Source of the DNA: Microthrixaceae bacterium
GTDB lineage: Bacteria > Actinomycetota > Acidimicrobiia > Acidimicrobiales > Microtrichaceae
Length of the DNA: 64,000 bases
NCBI GenBank assembly: GCA_023957995.1
Contig: JAMLGK010000002.1
Coordinates: forward strand, 62,001 to 126,000
Reading direction: 5' to 3'
Shown: piece by piece, positions 35,108-43,291 of the stretch
Position numbering within the stretch: the stretch's first letter is position 1
How the letters are laid out: each line of letters opens with the position of its first letter
Program-made: the position numbers and the translations under genes
The notes under the pieces: generated by a model
The model's database searches: none
What the model saw: only the letters and a program-made list of their open reading frames with translations
Told to the model about the DNA's origin: nothing

Positions 35108-35965
35108 GTGAAGTTCACCAACGCCATGATCGGGACCGATCCAATCCACTGGGGCCGTCTGGCCGTCGTGGCCGAGGAGGTGGGTTTCGAATCGGTTGCG
35201 GTGTCCGATCACGTCTTCTACCCGTCGTACCTCGAGTCCAGGTATCCCTACACCCCCGATGGCGTGCCGCAGTTCTCGCCCGACGAGGACTGGCCGGATG
35301 TGTGGGTGGCCATCTCCCACATGGCAGCGGTGACCACGCGGCTGCGCTTCATGACCAACGTCTACGTGCTTCCGCTGCGCAATCCGTTCGTCGTGGCCAA
35401 GGCTGTGGGAACCGTCGCCTACATGAGCGGGGACCGGGTGGGACTGGGAATCGGCGCCGGTTGGATGCGCGAGGAGTTCGACCAACTCGAGCAGCCCTTC
35501 TCACGTCGGGGAAAGCGGATGGACGAGATGATCGAGGTGCTCCATGGTCTCTGGGCCGGTGGCATGGTCGAACACCACGGGGAGTTCTACGACTTCGATC
35601 CGCTCGAGATGAGACCCGTGCCGAGTCGCAAGGTGCCGGTGTACGTGGGGGGTCATTCACAGGTTGCCTTCGACCGCGCAGCGCGCAACGACGGTTGGCT
35701 CGGGATGTACTACACGCCTGCGGAGTTGCTGGAGCACTGCGCCACGCTCGACCGCATACGGCAGGAGGCCGGCACCGTCGACGATCCCTTCGAGATCATC
35801 GCCTCACCGCTGCAGAGCCCGAGTCGGGGTCTGCTCGAGGAGCTCGAGGGCGCCGGGGTGACGACGATTCTGACCTCTGCCTGGATGGCCCGAGGTGAGC
35901 CGACCCCCGACGCCGATCGGGCCGAGGAGCTCCTGCGCTCCTACGCGGAACAGTTCTTCGTCTGA
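35108..35965 (+). CDS. LLM-class F420-dependent oxidoreductase (TIGR03619-like)
   Basis: A 285-residue luciferase-like protein: VAEEVGFESVAVSDHVFYPSYLESRYPY, then TTRLRFMTNVYVLPLRNPFVVAKAVGTVAYMSGDRVGLGIGAGWMREEF. It is probably F420-dependent, substrate unknown. The start is a GTG; AAAGG sits about 8 bases upstream. It follows the FadD3-like ligase by 54 bases and is likely in the same transcript. Confidence 0.88.
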   Translation: MKFTNAMIGTDPIHWGRLAVVAEEVGFESVAVSDHVFYPSYLESRYPYTPDGVPQFSPDEDWPDVWVAISHMAAVTTRLRFMTNVYVLPLRNPFVVAKAVGTVAYMSGDRVGLGIGAGWMREEFDQLEQPFSRRGKRMDEMIEVLHGLWAGGMVEHHGEFYDFDPLEMRPVPSRKVPVYVGGHSQVAFDRAARNDGWLGMYYTPAELLEHCATLDRIRQEAGTVDDPFEIIASPLQSPSRGLLEELEGAGVTTILTSAWMARGEPTPDADRAEELLRSYAEQFFV

Positions 35966-35975
35966 GACTGGCCGG

Positions 35976-36071
35976 GACTGCCCTTCTGGGGGACTGCCCT
36001 TCTGGGGGACTGCCCTTCTGGGGGACTGCCGTTCTGGAGGACAGTCGTTCTGGGGGACTGCCGTTCTGGGC
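35976..36071 (+). repeat. 16-bp tandem repeat, six units
   Basis: Six head-to-tail copies of GACTGCCCTTCTGGGG. Units 1-3 are identical, units 4-6 carry one to four substitutions. The array starts 10 bases after the LLM stop codon and occupies half the 190-bp gap before the DUF3097 gene. The period is not a multiple of three, so it is non-coding. Confidence 0.9.
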
Positions 36072-36142
36072 CGGCCGTTCCCGGCACAGCGGCCGTCGGC
36101 CCTCCGTGGCGGCGGCTCAACTGTCGGCCGGCAGCAGCAGGC

Positions 36143-36148
36143 TACGGT
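36143..36148 (+). promoter_or_regulatory. -10-like element TACGGT, leaderless start of DUF3097 gene
   Basis: TACGGT ends 7 bases before the GTG at 36156. It lies about 70 bases downstream of the tandem-repeat array. Confidence 0.45.
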
Positions 36149-36155
36149 CGCTCGC

Positions 36156-37004
36156 GTGAACGACATCCTCGACGAGATGCTGGAGGGCACGAAGCGACCC
36201 TCACAGAGCTACCCGCCGGTTCCGGCAGAACTCGGGGCCTCGGTGCTGCACCGCGGAACCGGAATGCGGGGACGCCTGACGCGCTTCACCGGCGAGACGG
36301 TGGAGCTGGTCGATGCCGGGGGAGCCAAGCACTCCTTCCGGAACCGTCCCGGTGCTTTCGCCGTGAACGGTGAGACCGTCAACCTCGTGAGGTCCACCGC
36401 AGGTGCCGCCGGTGGGCCGAAGCGCACCGAGAGGCGCCGGAGCGCCTCGGGTGCCCTCGTCGACGTGGACCAACGTGCCCGGGTTGCCCGTGCGTCGCGC
36501 CTGTGGGTCGAAGGAGACCACGATGCGCGCATGGTGGAGCGGGTCTGGGGTGACGAGCTGCGGGAGATGGCGGTGGTCGTCGAACCACTCGGCGGTCTCG
36601 ACGACCTGGTGGCCGAGGTCCGACGGTTCGGGCCCGCTCCGGGTCGGAGCCTCGTGGTTCTCGCCGATCATCTGGTGCCCGGATCCAAGGAGCAGCGGAT
36701 CGCCGACCAGGTCGACTCGCCACACGTGCTGGTGGTCGGCCACCCCTATGTCGACATCTGGAACTGCGTCCGACCGGTGTCGTTGGGCATCGATTCGTGG
36801 CCGGAGGTGCCCAAGCCACTGGACTGGAAGACGGGGGTCTGCGAGGCACTCGGGTGGGGAACCCCACAGGAGGGTTGGCGGCGCGTGCTGGGCGCGGTGG
36901 AGGACTTCTCCGACCTGGATGCACACCTCATCCGTGCGATGGAGCAGGCACTGGACCACTTCGCCCAGGAATCGGCCGACGGCGACCGAGGCGACGGCGC
37001 ATGA
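36156..37004 (+). CDS. DUF3097-family protein
   Basis: A 282-residue actinobacterial protein matching DUF3097. An N-terminal small beta-rich domain (VLHRGTGMRGRLTRFTGETVELVDAGG, then HSFRNRPGAFAVNGETVNL) is followed by a Toprim/Rossmann-like part with WVEGDHDARMVERVWGDELR and VLADHLVPGSKE. The GDHDA-type and LADH motifs resemble the acidic motifs of Toprim domains, which suggests a nucleic-acid enzyme, but no function is established. The GTG start is chosen by the -10 spacing and by the start of the conserved region. It overlaps the next gene by 4 bases (ATGA). Confidence 0.82.
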   Translation: MNDILDEMLEGTKRPSQSYPPVPAELGASVLHRGTGMRGRLTRFTGETVELVDAGGAKHSFRNRPGAFAVNGETVNLVRSTAGAAGGPKRTERRRSASGALVDVDQRARVARASRLWVEGDHDARMVERVWGDELREMAVVVEPLGGLDDLVAEVRRFGPAPGRSLVVLADHLVPGSKEQRIADQVDSPHVLVVGHPYVDIWNCVRPVSLGIDSWPEVPKPLDWKTGVCEALGWGTPQEGWRRVLGAVEDFSDLDAHLIRAMEQALDHFAQESADGDRGDGA

Positions 37005-38341
37005 TCGCCGCGGACGCGCTCTCGCGGCGGCTGCTCGAACTCGGGGTCAAACGGATCTGGGGTGAGGCGCTGCCCGGCTCCGACGATCGCCAGGTCCCTC
37101 TGCACGTCGCGGTGCGCGAGGCCGACCTGGCGGTGCTCCTCGCCGATGCCGACGGCCGGATCGGTGAGGTCGACGGCCGGGCGCGTCTGGGCGCTGCACT
37201 GTTGCCCGGCCCGATCCTCCACCTGTCGAGCAAACCCGGTGGAACCGCCCCGCTGCAGACGGTCGGCTCACCCGAGGAGATGTTGGATGCGTTGGTGGGT
37301 CCCACGGGCGTGCTGATTCCGGGGACCATGGCGTTGCACCTCGACTTCGACCTCCACGCCGAGGTGCCCGAAGACCTGTCCGCGGCAGCTCAACCGGAAC
37401 GCCAGACGGTGTTGACCCTCGACCCCTCGATGGCGGGGCTCAGGTTCGCGACGGTCGTCGGTCCGGGCGTGGTGCGCAGCGCAGCTCTGGACGGGCTCCG
37501 AAGCTTCTCCAGGGCAGCGGGCAGTGGCGTGTTCAACACCTGGGGGGCCAAGGGAGTGGAGCGTTGGGACTCGCCCTGGCACTTCGGGACCATCGGGGTG
37601 CAGGAGGGCGACATCGCCCTGGCACACATCCACGATGCCGACGTCCTGGTCGTGTCCGGGTTGGACCCCGATGAGCTCTCGGCGCAGGACATCGGCCACC
37701 CGGTCACCCAGGAGGTCCACCCCGCCCAACTCGGTGCCCTCTGCACCCGCTGGGAAACCACCCAGGACCCACCCTCGGAGAGGCCACCTCTCTACTCGGA
37801 GCTGAGCGGGGTGCTGACCTCGGCCTACGAGGACGACTCGGCCCCGTTGAGCGCGGCCCGGGCGGCCCTGCACCTCTCCGGGGCGTTGCCCGACGGAGGG
37901 ATGGCTGTGGTGGACGGCGGTCCGGCCGGTTTCTGGGTGGCCCGGGCCTTTCCCACCTCGATCCCCAACTCCGTGGTGGTCCCCGCGGGTGACCCCCGGG
38001 CGTCGGCGGGTTTCGCTGCGGCCGCGGCAATGATCTGTGCCGTCGAGGAGCGGCCCGTTCTGGCGGTGACCGACGCCGCGGGAGCCGATACGCCCGAGAC
38101 CGCTGCGGTCCTGGCCTTCGCCCAGGAGCGGGGGGTGCCGGTGGCGCTGCAGGTGTGGCGCGATCCGACGCAGGGCGACACCGTTGCCAACTGGACCTCT
38201 GCTGACCAACACGTCCGGTTGCTCGAGGAGCATCTCGATCCGGAGGTCGTGCGGGTCGACGATGTGCCGGTGAGGCTCGGCGAGATGGCCGGCCTGGTCG
38301 GGGTCGCCGGCGAACCACGCACTGGACTGCGCGCCGACTGA
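37001..38341 (+). CDS. Degenerate thiamine-pyrophosphate-enzyme-like protein
   Basis: A 446-residue protein with the three-domain layout of acetolactate-synthase-type enzymes. The start AADALSRRLLELGVKRIWGEALPG resembles the PYR domain, the middle (LRFATVVGPGVVRSAALDGLRSFSRAAG) the central Rossmann domain, and GGMAVVDGG...FAAAAAMICAVEERPVLAVTDAAG the PP domain. The canonical GDG...NN diphosphate/metal motif is not seen and the PYR domain is short. It may have lost catalysis or cofactor. It is translationally coupled to DUF3097, suggesting a joint function. Confidence 0.65.
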   Translation: MIAADALSRRLLELGVKRIWGEALPGSDDRQVPLHVAVREADLAVLLADADGRIGEVDGRARLGAALLPGPILHLSSKPGGTAPLQTVGSPEEMLDALVGPTGVLIPGTMALHLDFDLHAEVPEDLSAAAQPERQTVLTLDPSMAGLRFATVVGPGVVRSAALDGLRSFSRAAGSGVFNTWGAKGVERWDSPWHFGTIGVQEGDIALAHIHDADVLVVSGLDPDELSAQDIGHPVTQEVHPAQLGALCTRWETTQDPPSERPPLYSELSGVLTSAYEDDSAPLSAARAALHLSGALPDGGMAVVDGGPAGFWVARAFPTSIPNSVVVPAGDPRASAGFAAAAAMICAVEERPVLAVTDAAGADTPETAAVLAFAQERGVPVALQVWRDPTQGDTVANWTSADQHVRLLEEHLDPEVVRVDDVPVRLGEMAGLVGVAGEPRTGLRAD

Positions 38342-38419
38342 CAGCGACGCTTCACCGACAGCGCGATGTTCATGTGCCGCGGGCTGCACTGCCAACCGAT
38401 TCCGACCCCGGGTTGCACC

Positions 38420-38425
38420 TAGGCT
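38420..38425 (+). promoter_or_regulatory. -10-like element TAGGCT, leaderless start of KstR-like gene
   Basis: TAGGCT ends 6 bases before the GTG at 38432. I found no good TNNAACNNGTTNNA match in the 90 bases upstream; CCAACCGATTCC is the nearest and lacks the second GTT. Confidence 0.45.
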
Positions 38426-38431
38426 GCACGG

Positions 38432-39037
38432 GTGCGATCCAGGGGACTCACCAAGGCGCAGGCGGCGCGGCGCGAACGAATGGTGGAGACGACGCTGACC
38501 CTCGCCGTGGAAGGTGGGTGGGACGCGGTCCAGATGCGCGAGGTCTCCGCCCGAGCCGATGTGGCCATCGGAACGCTCTACCGCTACTTCCCCTCCAAGG
38601 AGAACCTGCTGGTGTCGGTGATGCTCGAGCAGATCCGGGCACTCGCCGACCGCCTCAACGAACGGCCTCCGAAGGTCGATTCAGGAGCCGAACGCGTCGA
38701 TGCGGTGCTGCGACGGGCCAACACGGCGCTGCAGGCGTTCCCCCAGGTCACGACCGCAATGATCCGTGCGCTGGTGTCGGGCAACACCGACATCGCGCCG
38801 GTGGTCGGGCGGGTCCGCGACGAGATGCGGAGCCTGCTGGCAGTGGCATATGCCGCGGGCGGAGATGTGACCGACGACGACCTCCTGCGGATCGACCTGC
38901 TCAGCGACGTATGGCTGGCCACCCTCATCAGCTGGATCTCCGGAACCGAGGATGCGAGCGTGGTTCAGCCGAGGCTCTCGACCGCAGTGGGCGTACTCCT
39001 CGGCACGTCCACCGAGGATCAGCAGGGGCACCGATGA
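38432..39037 (+). CDS. kstR: KstR-like TetR-family regulator
   Basis: A 201-residue TetR repressor. The recognition region GGWDAVQMREVSARADVAIGTLYRYFPSKENLLVS is nearly the same as in M. tuberculosis KstR as I recall it. The C-terminal DLLSDVWLATLISWISG matches KstR's conserved helix ending in its ligand-binding domain. KstR represses cholesterol-catabolism genes and is released by a 3-oxo-4-cholestenoyl-CoA-type inducer. KstR-type boxes occur in three promoters of this window. The ATGA overlap couples it to the following amidohydrolase gene. Confidence 0.8.
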   Translation: MRSRGLTKAQAARRERMVETTLTLAVEGGWDAVQMREVSARADVAIGTLYRYFPSKENLLVSVMLEQIRALADRLNERPPKVDSGAERVDAVLRRANTALQAFPQVTTAMIRALVSGNTDIAPVVGRVRDEMRSLLAVAYAAGGDVTDDDLLRIDLLSDVWLATLISWISGTEDASVVQPRLSTAVGVLLGTSTEDQQGHR

Positions 39038-40778
39038 CAACGGTCATTCGCAACGGCATGGTCTACGACGGCAACGATGCCCCGCCCCGCAGCGTCGACG
39101 TTCTCGTCGGCGACGACGGCCGCATCGTCTCGATGGCCCCCTTGGTCGACGCACCGCAGGACGCGACGGTCATAGACGCCGCCGGTTGTTGGGTCACCCC
39201 CGGATTCGTCGACCTGCACACGCACTACGACGCCGAGGTCGAGATGGCTCCGGGGCTCACCGAGTCACTCCGCCACGGGTCACCACAGCGTTGATCGGTT
39301 CGTGTGGGTTGTCGATGGTGGTGGGCGAGCCCGAGGACATGGCCGACATGTTCTGTCGGGTCGAGGGGATCCCCCGCGACACGGTCCTCCCGCTGCTCCG
39401 AGACATCGTGGACTGGAAGGACCCGTCGGGTTACGCCGAACACCTCCGCTCACTTCCGCTGGGACCGAACCTCGTCTCGATGGCCGGACACTCCACCATC
39501 AGGGCCCACGCGATGGGGCTGGAACGGAGCCTGGACGACTCCGTGCGGCCCGACGGGGCCGAGATGTCATCGATGGTCGACCTCGTCGAGGAGTCGGTGG
39601 ACGCGGGGCTCCTGGGGGTGTCGGTGAACCTGCTGCCCTGGGACAAGATGGGTGGGGAGAGGTTCCGGAGCCGACCCACACCCTCGGTGTTCGCACGGTT
39701 CGCGGAGTACCGACAGCTCGCGGCGGTCGCCCGGCGGCGCGACGCGGTGTTCCAGGCGATCCCGAACCTGCAGACCCGCTGGAGCATCGGACCCCTGTTG
39801 GACCTCAGCCGTCCACGCTCGGGCACGCCGCTGCGAACGTCGCTGCTCACCCTCATGGACGCGCCACCGGCCATGGGCGCGTATCGGGTCATGGCGACGA
39901 TCGCCGAGCAGTACAACCGTCATCTGGGCGCCAGGGTCCGATTCCAGGCACTGCCGACACCGTTCGACATCTACACCGACGGCCTCGAGAACCCGGTGAT
40001 CGAGGAGTTCGGTGCCGGGAGCGAGGCGTTGCACCTCGAGGACCTCGAGGCACGGCGTGCGTTGCTGCGCGCACCGGTCTACCGGGATCGCTTCGCCCGG
40101 CAGTGGAGGAACCCGATCGCGTCGCGGGCCTACCACCGAGATCTCTCGGAGGCACGCATCGTGAGCTGCCCCGAACCCGGCCTCGACGACCGCACGTTCG
40201 CGCAGGTGGCGGCGGAGCGGGGTGTCGATCCGCTCGAGCTCTTCATGGACCTGCAGGCGGCCCACGGCAACGATCTGCGTTGGTACTCGGTGGTCGCCAA
40301 CGCCGATCCAGCAAACCTGGAGTGGATCATGGCGCACCCTGCAGCGATGATCGGTTTCTCCGACGCGGGCGCACACCTCCGCAACATGGCCTTCTACAAC
40401 TTTCCGCTGCGGATGCTCAAGAGGGTGCGCGATGCCGAGTTGCAGGGCCGGCCGTTCATGACGGTCCAGGCGGCTGTCAGGAAGCTGACCGCCGACATCG
40501 CAGAGTTCCATCGAATCGACGCGGGGCACCTAGCCCCGGGCCGACGTGCCGACCTCGTGGTCATCGACCCCGAGCGTCTCGACGACTCCGTCGAGGAGGT
40601 TCACGAGGAGTCGATGGTCGGGTTCCCCGGACTGCGTCGGCTCGTGCGTCGCAACGATGACACCGTCCGGGCCGTGATGGTCAACGGGCGTGTCGCTTGG
40701 AGTGGTGGTCGGTCCTCGGATGACCTCGGTGTCTCCCACGGGTACGGCAGCCTGCTCCCGCTCGGTTCGGCTGCCTGA
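39034..40778 (+). pseudogene. D-aminoacylase-type amidohydrolase, interrupted by a frameshift
   Basis: The first 86 residues, in one frame, hold the amidohydrolase start with the metal-binding VDLHTHYDAEVE. The following about 500 residues, in another frame, continue VTTALIGSCGLSMV to the C-terminal VDPERLDD and VMVNGRVAW. The two join smoothly if one G is added to GGG at 39277-39279 (ESLRHG then VTTALIG). All other parts look intact, so it is either a very recent mutation or a sequencing error in a G run. Family members hydrolyse N-acyl-D-amino acids or cyclic amides. It is coupled to the KstR-like gene. Confidence 0.85.
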
Positions 40779-40816
40779 AAATCTTGGATTCCGAGCAGTG
40801 ATGCCGATCGGATGAC

Positions 40817-41224
40817 ATGCAGATGAAATCACGTAGGTCACTTGCGGTCGCCGCAACGGCTTCCGCGGCACTCATGGGTCTCGGTGTGTCGGGCTGTTCG
40901 GACGGGGCGGAGGACCAGGCAGTCGTCGAGGGACCCGAGACCACCACCACCGAAGCAGGCCAGCAGCTCGAGGCGCCGGTGATCGTCGACTCCGCTGATC
41001 CGTTGACGGTCGAGGTGGGTCAGGTGCTCGATGTCGTCACCGATGGTGTGACCGAGGTCGAGACCAGCGATGCTGCGGTGCTCGAGGTCACCCAACCGAA
41101 CGACGACGGTTCCGCACAGTTCAACGCGGGCGCCACCGCCGAGTCCGTGGGGCAGGCGACGCTGAAGGTCCGTAGCAACGCGGAGGTCCTCTACGAGGTT
41201 CCCGTGACGGTGGAGAAGGGCTAG
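40817..41224 (+). CDS. Small lipoprotein, possible Ig-like fold
   Basis: A 135-residue protein with a signal peptide and a lipobox ending GVSGC. The mature part has a Thr-rich linker and then an alternating beta-strand pattern (LTVEVGQVLDVVTDGVTEVETSDAAVLEVTQP, then ATLKVRSNAEVLYEVPVTV). This resembles bacterial Ig-like domains without clear membership. It ends in CTAG, which also provides the stop of the convergent gene. An in-frame ATG two codons downstream is an alternative start. Confidence 0.7.
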   Translation: MQMKSRRSLAVAATASAALMGLGVSGCSDGAEDQAVVEGPETTTTEAGQQLEAPVIVDSADPLTVEVGQVLDVVTDGVTEVETSDAAVLEVTQPNDDGSAQFNAGATAESVGQATLKVRSNAEVLYEVPVTVEKG

Positions 41225-42570
41225 TCGCCGTATTCCACGACCAGCCGACCAGCGCCCACCGATCCTCCGAGTTTCGGGCCCAGGGCTGCTCCCACGTCGA
41301 GTTCGTGCAGATCTGAATCGATCTCGCCGAAGGTGGCATCCCGCCAGGTGACCCCACTGTCAGCGGTGCTCCACAGGGCCTGCAGGTCGGCTGCCGCCGC
41401 TTCCGCCTCCCCGTCGCCGATGTGTCTGCGCGCCGAATCCACCAGCTCGGCGACCTCTGATCGGTCGAACCCGACGACACTTCGCCTCAGCGTCTGACCC
41501 GATCCGTCCGAGAGCATCTCGGTGGCCACCACGGGTTGGTTGTCGCCCCCCACCAGCGGCACCTCGATCGTCCAGACCCCGGCCGTGGCACTTCGGTGCC
41601 CGACGGCTTCGGAGCGGTACTCGGCGGAGGTCTCCAGCAGCAGGCTCGCGGTGCCGGAACGATTGCGGATGCCCACCGAGTTCTCGAGGGCGCCGCCGAG
41701 CGACGCCACCGGGACCCCGAACGAGGCGGCGAGCGATGCGCCGGCGCCCACCCGCACCAGGTCATCCACAACCGATGGGTCTCCGAGGTCGGGGAGCACG
41801 AGCGACCCGACGGCATCGGTGAGCTGTTCGAGCGGTGACCAGTTCATCGGGGAACGGTTCGGCGTGGGAAGACCCCAGAGGTTGTCCCACGTCTCGTTCG
41901 CTGCGAGCCGGGCGAGGAATCCCGGGAGCTCGGCGTCGCCGACCTGCCAGGTGCGTCTCGATCTGGTTCCAGCGAGGATCGTCGCATCCGCTCCGAGGGC
42001 GACTCCGGGGCCGTGGTCGAGGCCCATGTCGATCGATGCCCCACCCTCGAGCGATCCGTCGGTCGTACTCTCCACGGTGACCGTGGAGAGTTCACCGCGG
42101 AGGTCGGCGACCGTTACCCGCCCGGTGCCCGAGAGACCCACAGCGGCGGCGAGCGAGCCGGACAACTCCCAGGCCTCCGTTCGCCGGGGAAGTGGATCTC
42201 CGAATGGGGGCGGACCGGCGGGTGCTGGCTTGGCCGTCATCTGTGCGATTGGCCGCGCGTCGTTGCGCGTGGTGGCCGACACGGCTGCCGCTGCAGCGGG
42301 CGGCGACGAGGACCCCGAAGCACGCTCCTGCTCCGCGACGTTGCGTCGGAGCTCGCCTGCCGCTTCAGCGAGGTCTGCCCGGACAGAGCCCAGGGCGCTG
42401 CGATGTCGTGCCCAGAGCAGCGCGAACCGATCCGAGTCGCGGCCCTGCCAACGCGTTGCCCGCACCGCCCGGTCCACGCCGGTGCTGCTGCTATCCATCT
42501 GACCGGCCGCGTTCGAGAACGCCTCGGCGAGCTCGCGGAGCTGTGCGGTGTCGCATCCCAGGCGGGTCAT
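41221..42570 (-). CDS. Large WXG100-type protein (candidate type VII secretion substrate)
   Basis: A 449-residue protein. The first 95 residues form an alpha-helical WXG100-like hairpin: helix, TRWQGRDSDRFALLWARHRSALGSV turn (WQG at the W-x-G position), helix. An Ala/Pro linker follows to about residue 130. The remaining 320 residues are beta-rich and unrecognised (Gly/Val/Ser-rich, TVTVESTTDGSLEGG). WXG100 hairpins target proteins to ESX/type VII secretion; the C-terminal domain could be an effector or surface domain. No ESX machinery gene is in the window. Confidence 0.7.
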   Translation of the reverse strand: MTRLGCDTAQLRELAEAFSNAAGQMDSSSTGVDRAVRATRWQGRDSDRFALLWARHRSALGSVRADLAEAAGELRRNVAEQERASGSSSPPAAAAAVSATTRNDARPIAQMTAKPAPAGPPPFGDPLPRRTEAWELSGSLAAAVGLSGTGRVTVADLRGELSTVTVESTTDGSLEGGASIDMGLDHGPGVALGADATILAGTRSRRTWQVGDAELPGFLARLAANETWDNLWGLPTPNRSPMNWSPLEQLTDAVGSLVLPDLGDPSVVDDLVRVGAGASLAASFGVPVASLGGALENSVGIRNRSGTASLLLETSAEYRSEAVGHRSATAGVWTIEVPLVGGDNQPVVATEMLSDGSGQTLRRSVVGFDRSEVAELVDSARRHIGDGEAEAAAADLQALWSTADSGVTWRDATFGEIDSDLHELDVGAALGPKLGGSVGAGRLVVEYGD

Positions 42571-42646
42571 CCGAGCAACCTATTTGCGGAGCTGCCCGGC
42601 CGTACCGGGTCTGTCGACCCGCACGACGACCCGCGCCGCGATGGGG

Positions 42647-42652
42647 CAGACT
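42647..42652 (+). promoter_or_regulatory. -10-like element CAGACT, leaderless start of TIGR03085 gene
   Basis: CAGACT ends 6 bases before the ATG at 42659. The same hexamer and spacing occur before 55039 and before the minus-strand gene starting at 11764. Confidence 0.4.
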
Positions 42653-42658
42653 TCTTCG

Positions 42659-43291
42659 ATGGCGACCAACCATGCACAACGGGAACGTTCGGGGCTCTGT
42701 GATCTGTTCGACGAACTCGGCAGCGACGCACCCACGCTCTGCGAGGGGTGGACCGCCGCTGACCTGGCTGCGCATCTGGTGGTTCGCGAGCGCCGCCCCG
42801 ATGCGGCCCTCGGGATACTGGCCGCGCCCTTCGAGCGCCACGGGGACAAGGTCCGGGACGACTACGCAGCTCGCCCGTTCGACCAACTGGTCGAGTCGGT
42901 CCGGTCGGGTCCACCAACCCTGTCGGCGTTCGGGATTCCGGGGGTGGACCGGATGGCCAACACCATGGAGTACTTCATTCACTTCGAGGATCTGAGGCGT
43001 GCGAACGGTATGGGCCCACGCGCCCTCGATCCCGGGTTCGAGGACCAGCTGTGGGACATTCTGCGGCGGATGTCCAAGATGATGCTGCGCAAGTCGCCGG
43101 CGGGGATCACCCTGGCCACCCCGGACGGCCGACGGGCCGTGGCGCGGACCGGCGATGACATGGTCACGATCACCGGTGACGTGGGGGAGCTGGCGCTCTT
43201 CGCCTACGGCCGCAAGGATGCGGCGGAGGTCGAACTCAGCGGACCTGATGGCGCGGTCGAGGCGGTTCGGGCTGCCAGCTTCGGAATCTGA
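42659..43291 (+). CDS. TIGR03085-family metal-binding protein (mycothiol/DinB-like fold)
   Basis: A 210-residue protein matching TIGR03085: RERSGLCDLFDELGSDAPTLCEGWTAADLAAHLVVRERRPDAALGI, then EYFIHFEDLRRANG. The His residues are the expected metal ligands and the fold is that of mycothiol-dependent isomerases. The reaction is unknown. The ATG at 42641 (six codons upstream) is an alternative start. Its TGA overlaps the ATG of the GDPD gene, so the two form an operon. Confidence 0.87.
   Translation: MATNHAQRERSGLCDLFDELGSDAPTLCEGWTAADLAAHLVVRERRPDAALGILAAPFERHGDKVRDDYAARPFDQLVESVRSGPPTLSAFGIPGVDRMANTMEYFIHFEDLRRANGMGPRALDPGFEDQLWDILRRMSKMMLRKSPAGITLATPDGRRAVARTGDDMVTITGDVGELALFAYGRKDAAEVELSGPDGAVEAVRAASFGI

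Noticed and set aside
35976-36071. CRISPR-like array
   Set aside because: Units are directly adjacent with no spacers and no cas genes are present; it is a simple tandem repeat.
37268-38395. Long minus-strand frame opposite the thiamine-enzyme-like gene
   Set aside because: The translation is His/Gly/Val/Arg-biased with no motif; the plus strand shows domain similarity and an ATGA coupling.
38342-38431. KstR autoregulatory box before the KstR-like gene
   Set aside because: The closest sequence, CCAACCGATTCC, lacks the second GTT half and the outer T and A. Not convincing.
39277-39300. Programmed ribosomal frameshift in the amidohydrolase
   Set aside because: There is no slippery heptamer or downstream pseudoknot, and the family is not known to use recoding. 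A missing G explains it more simply.
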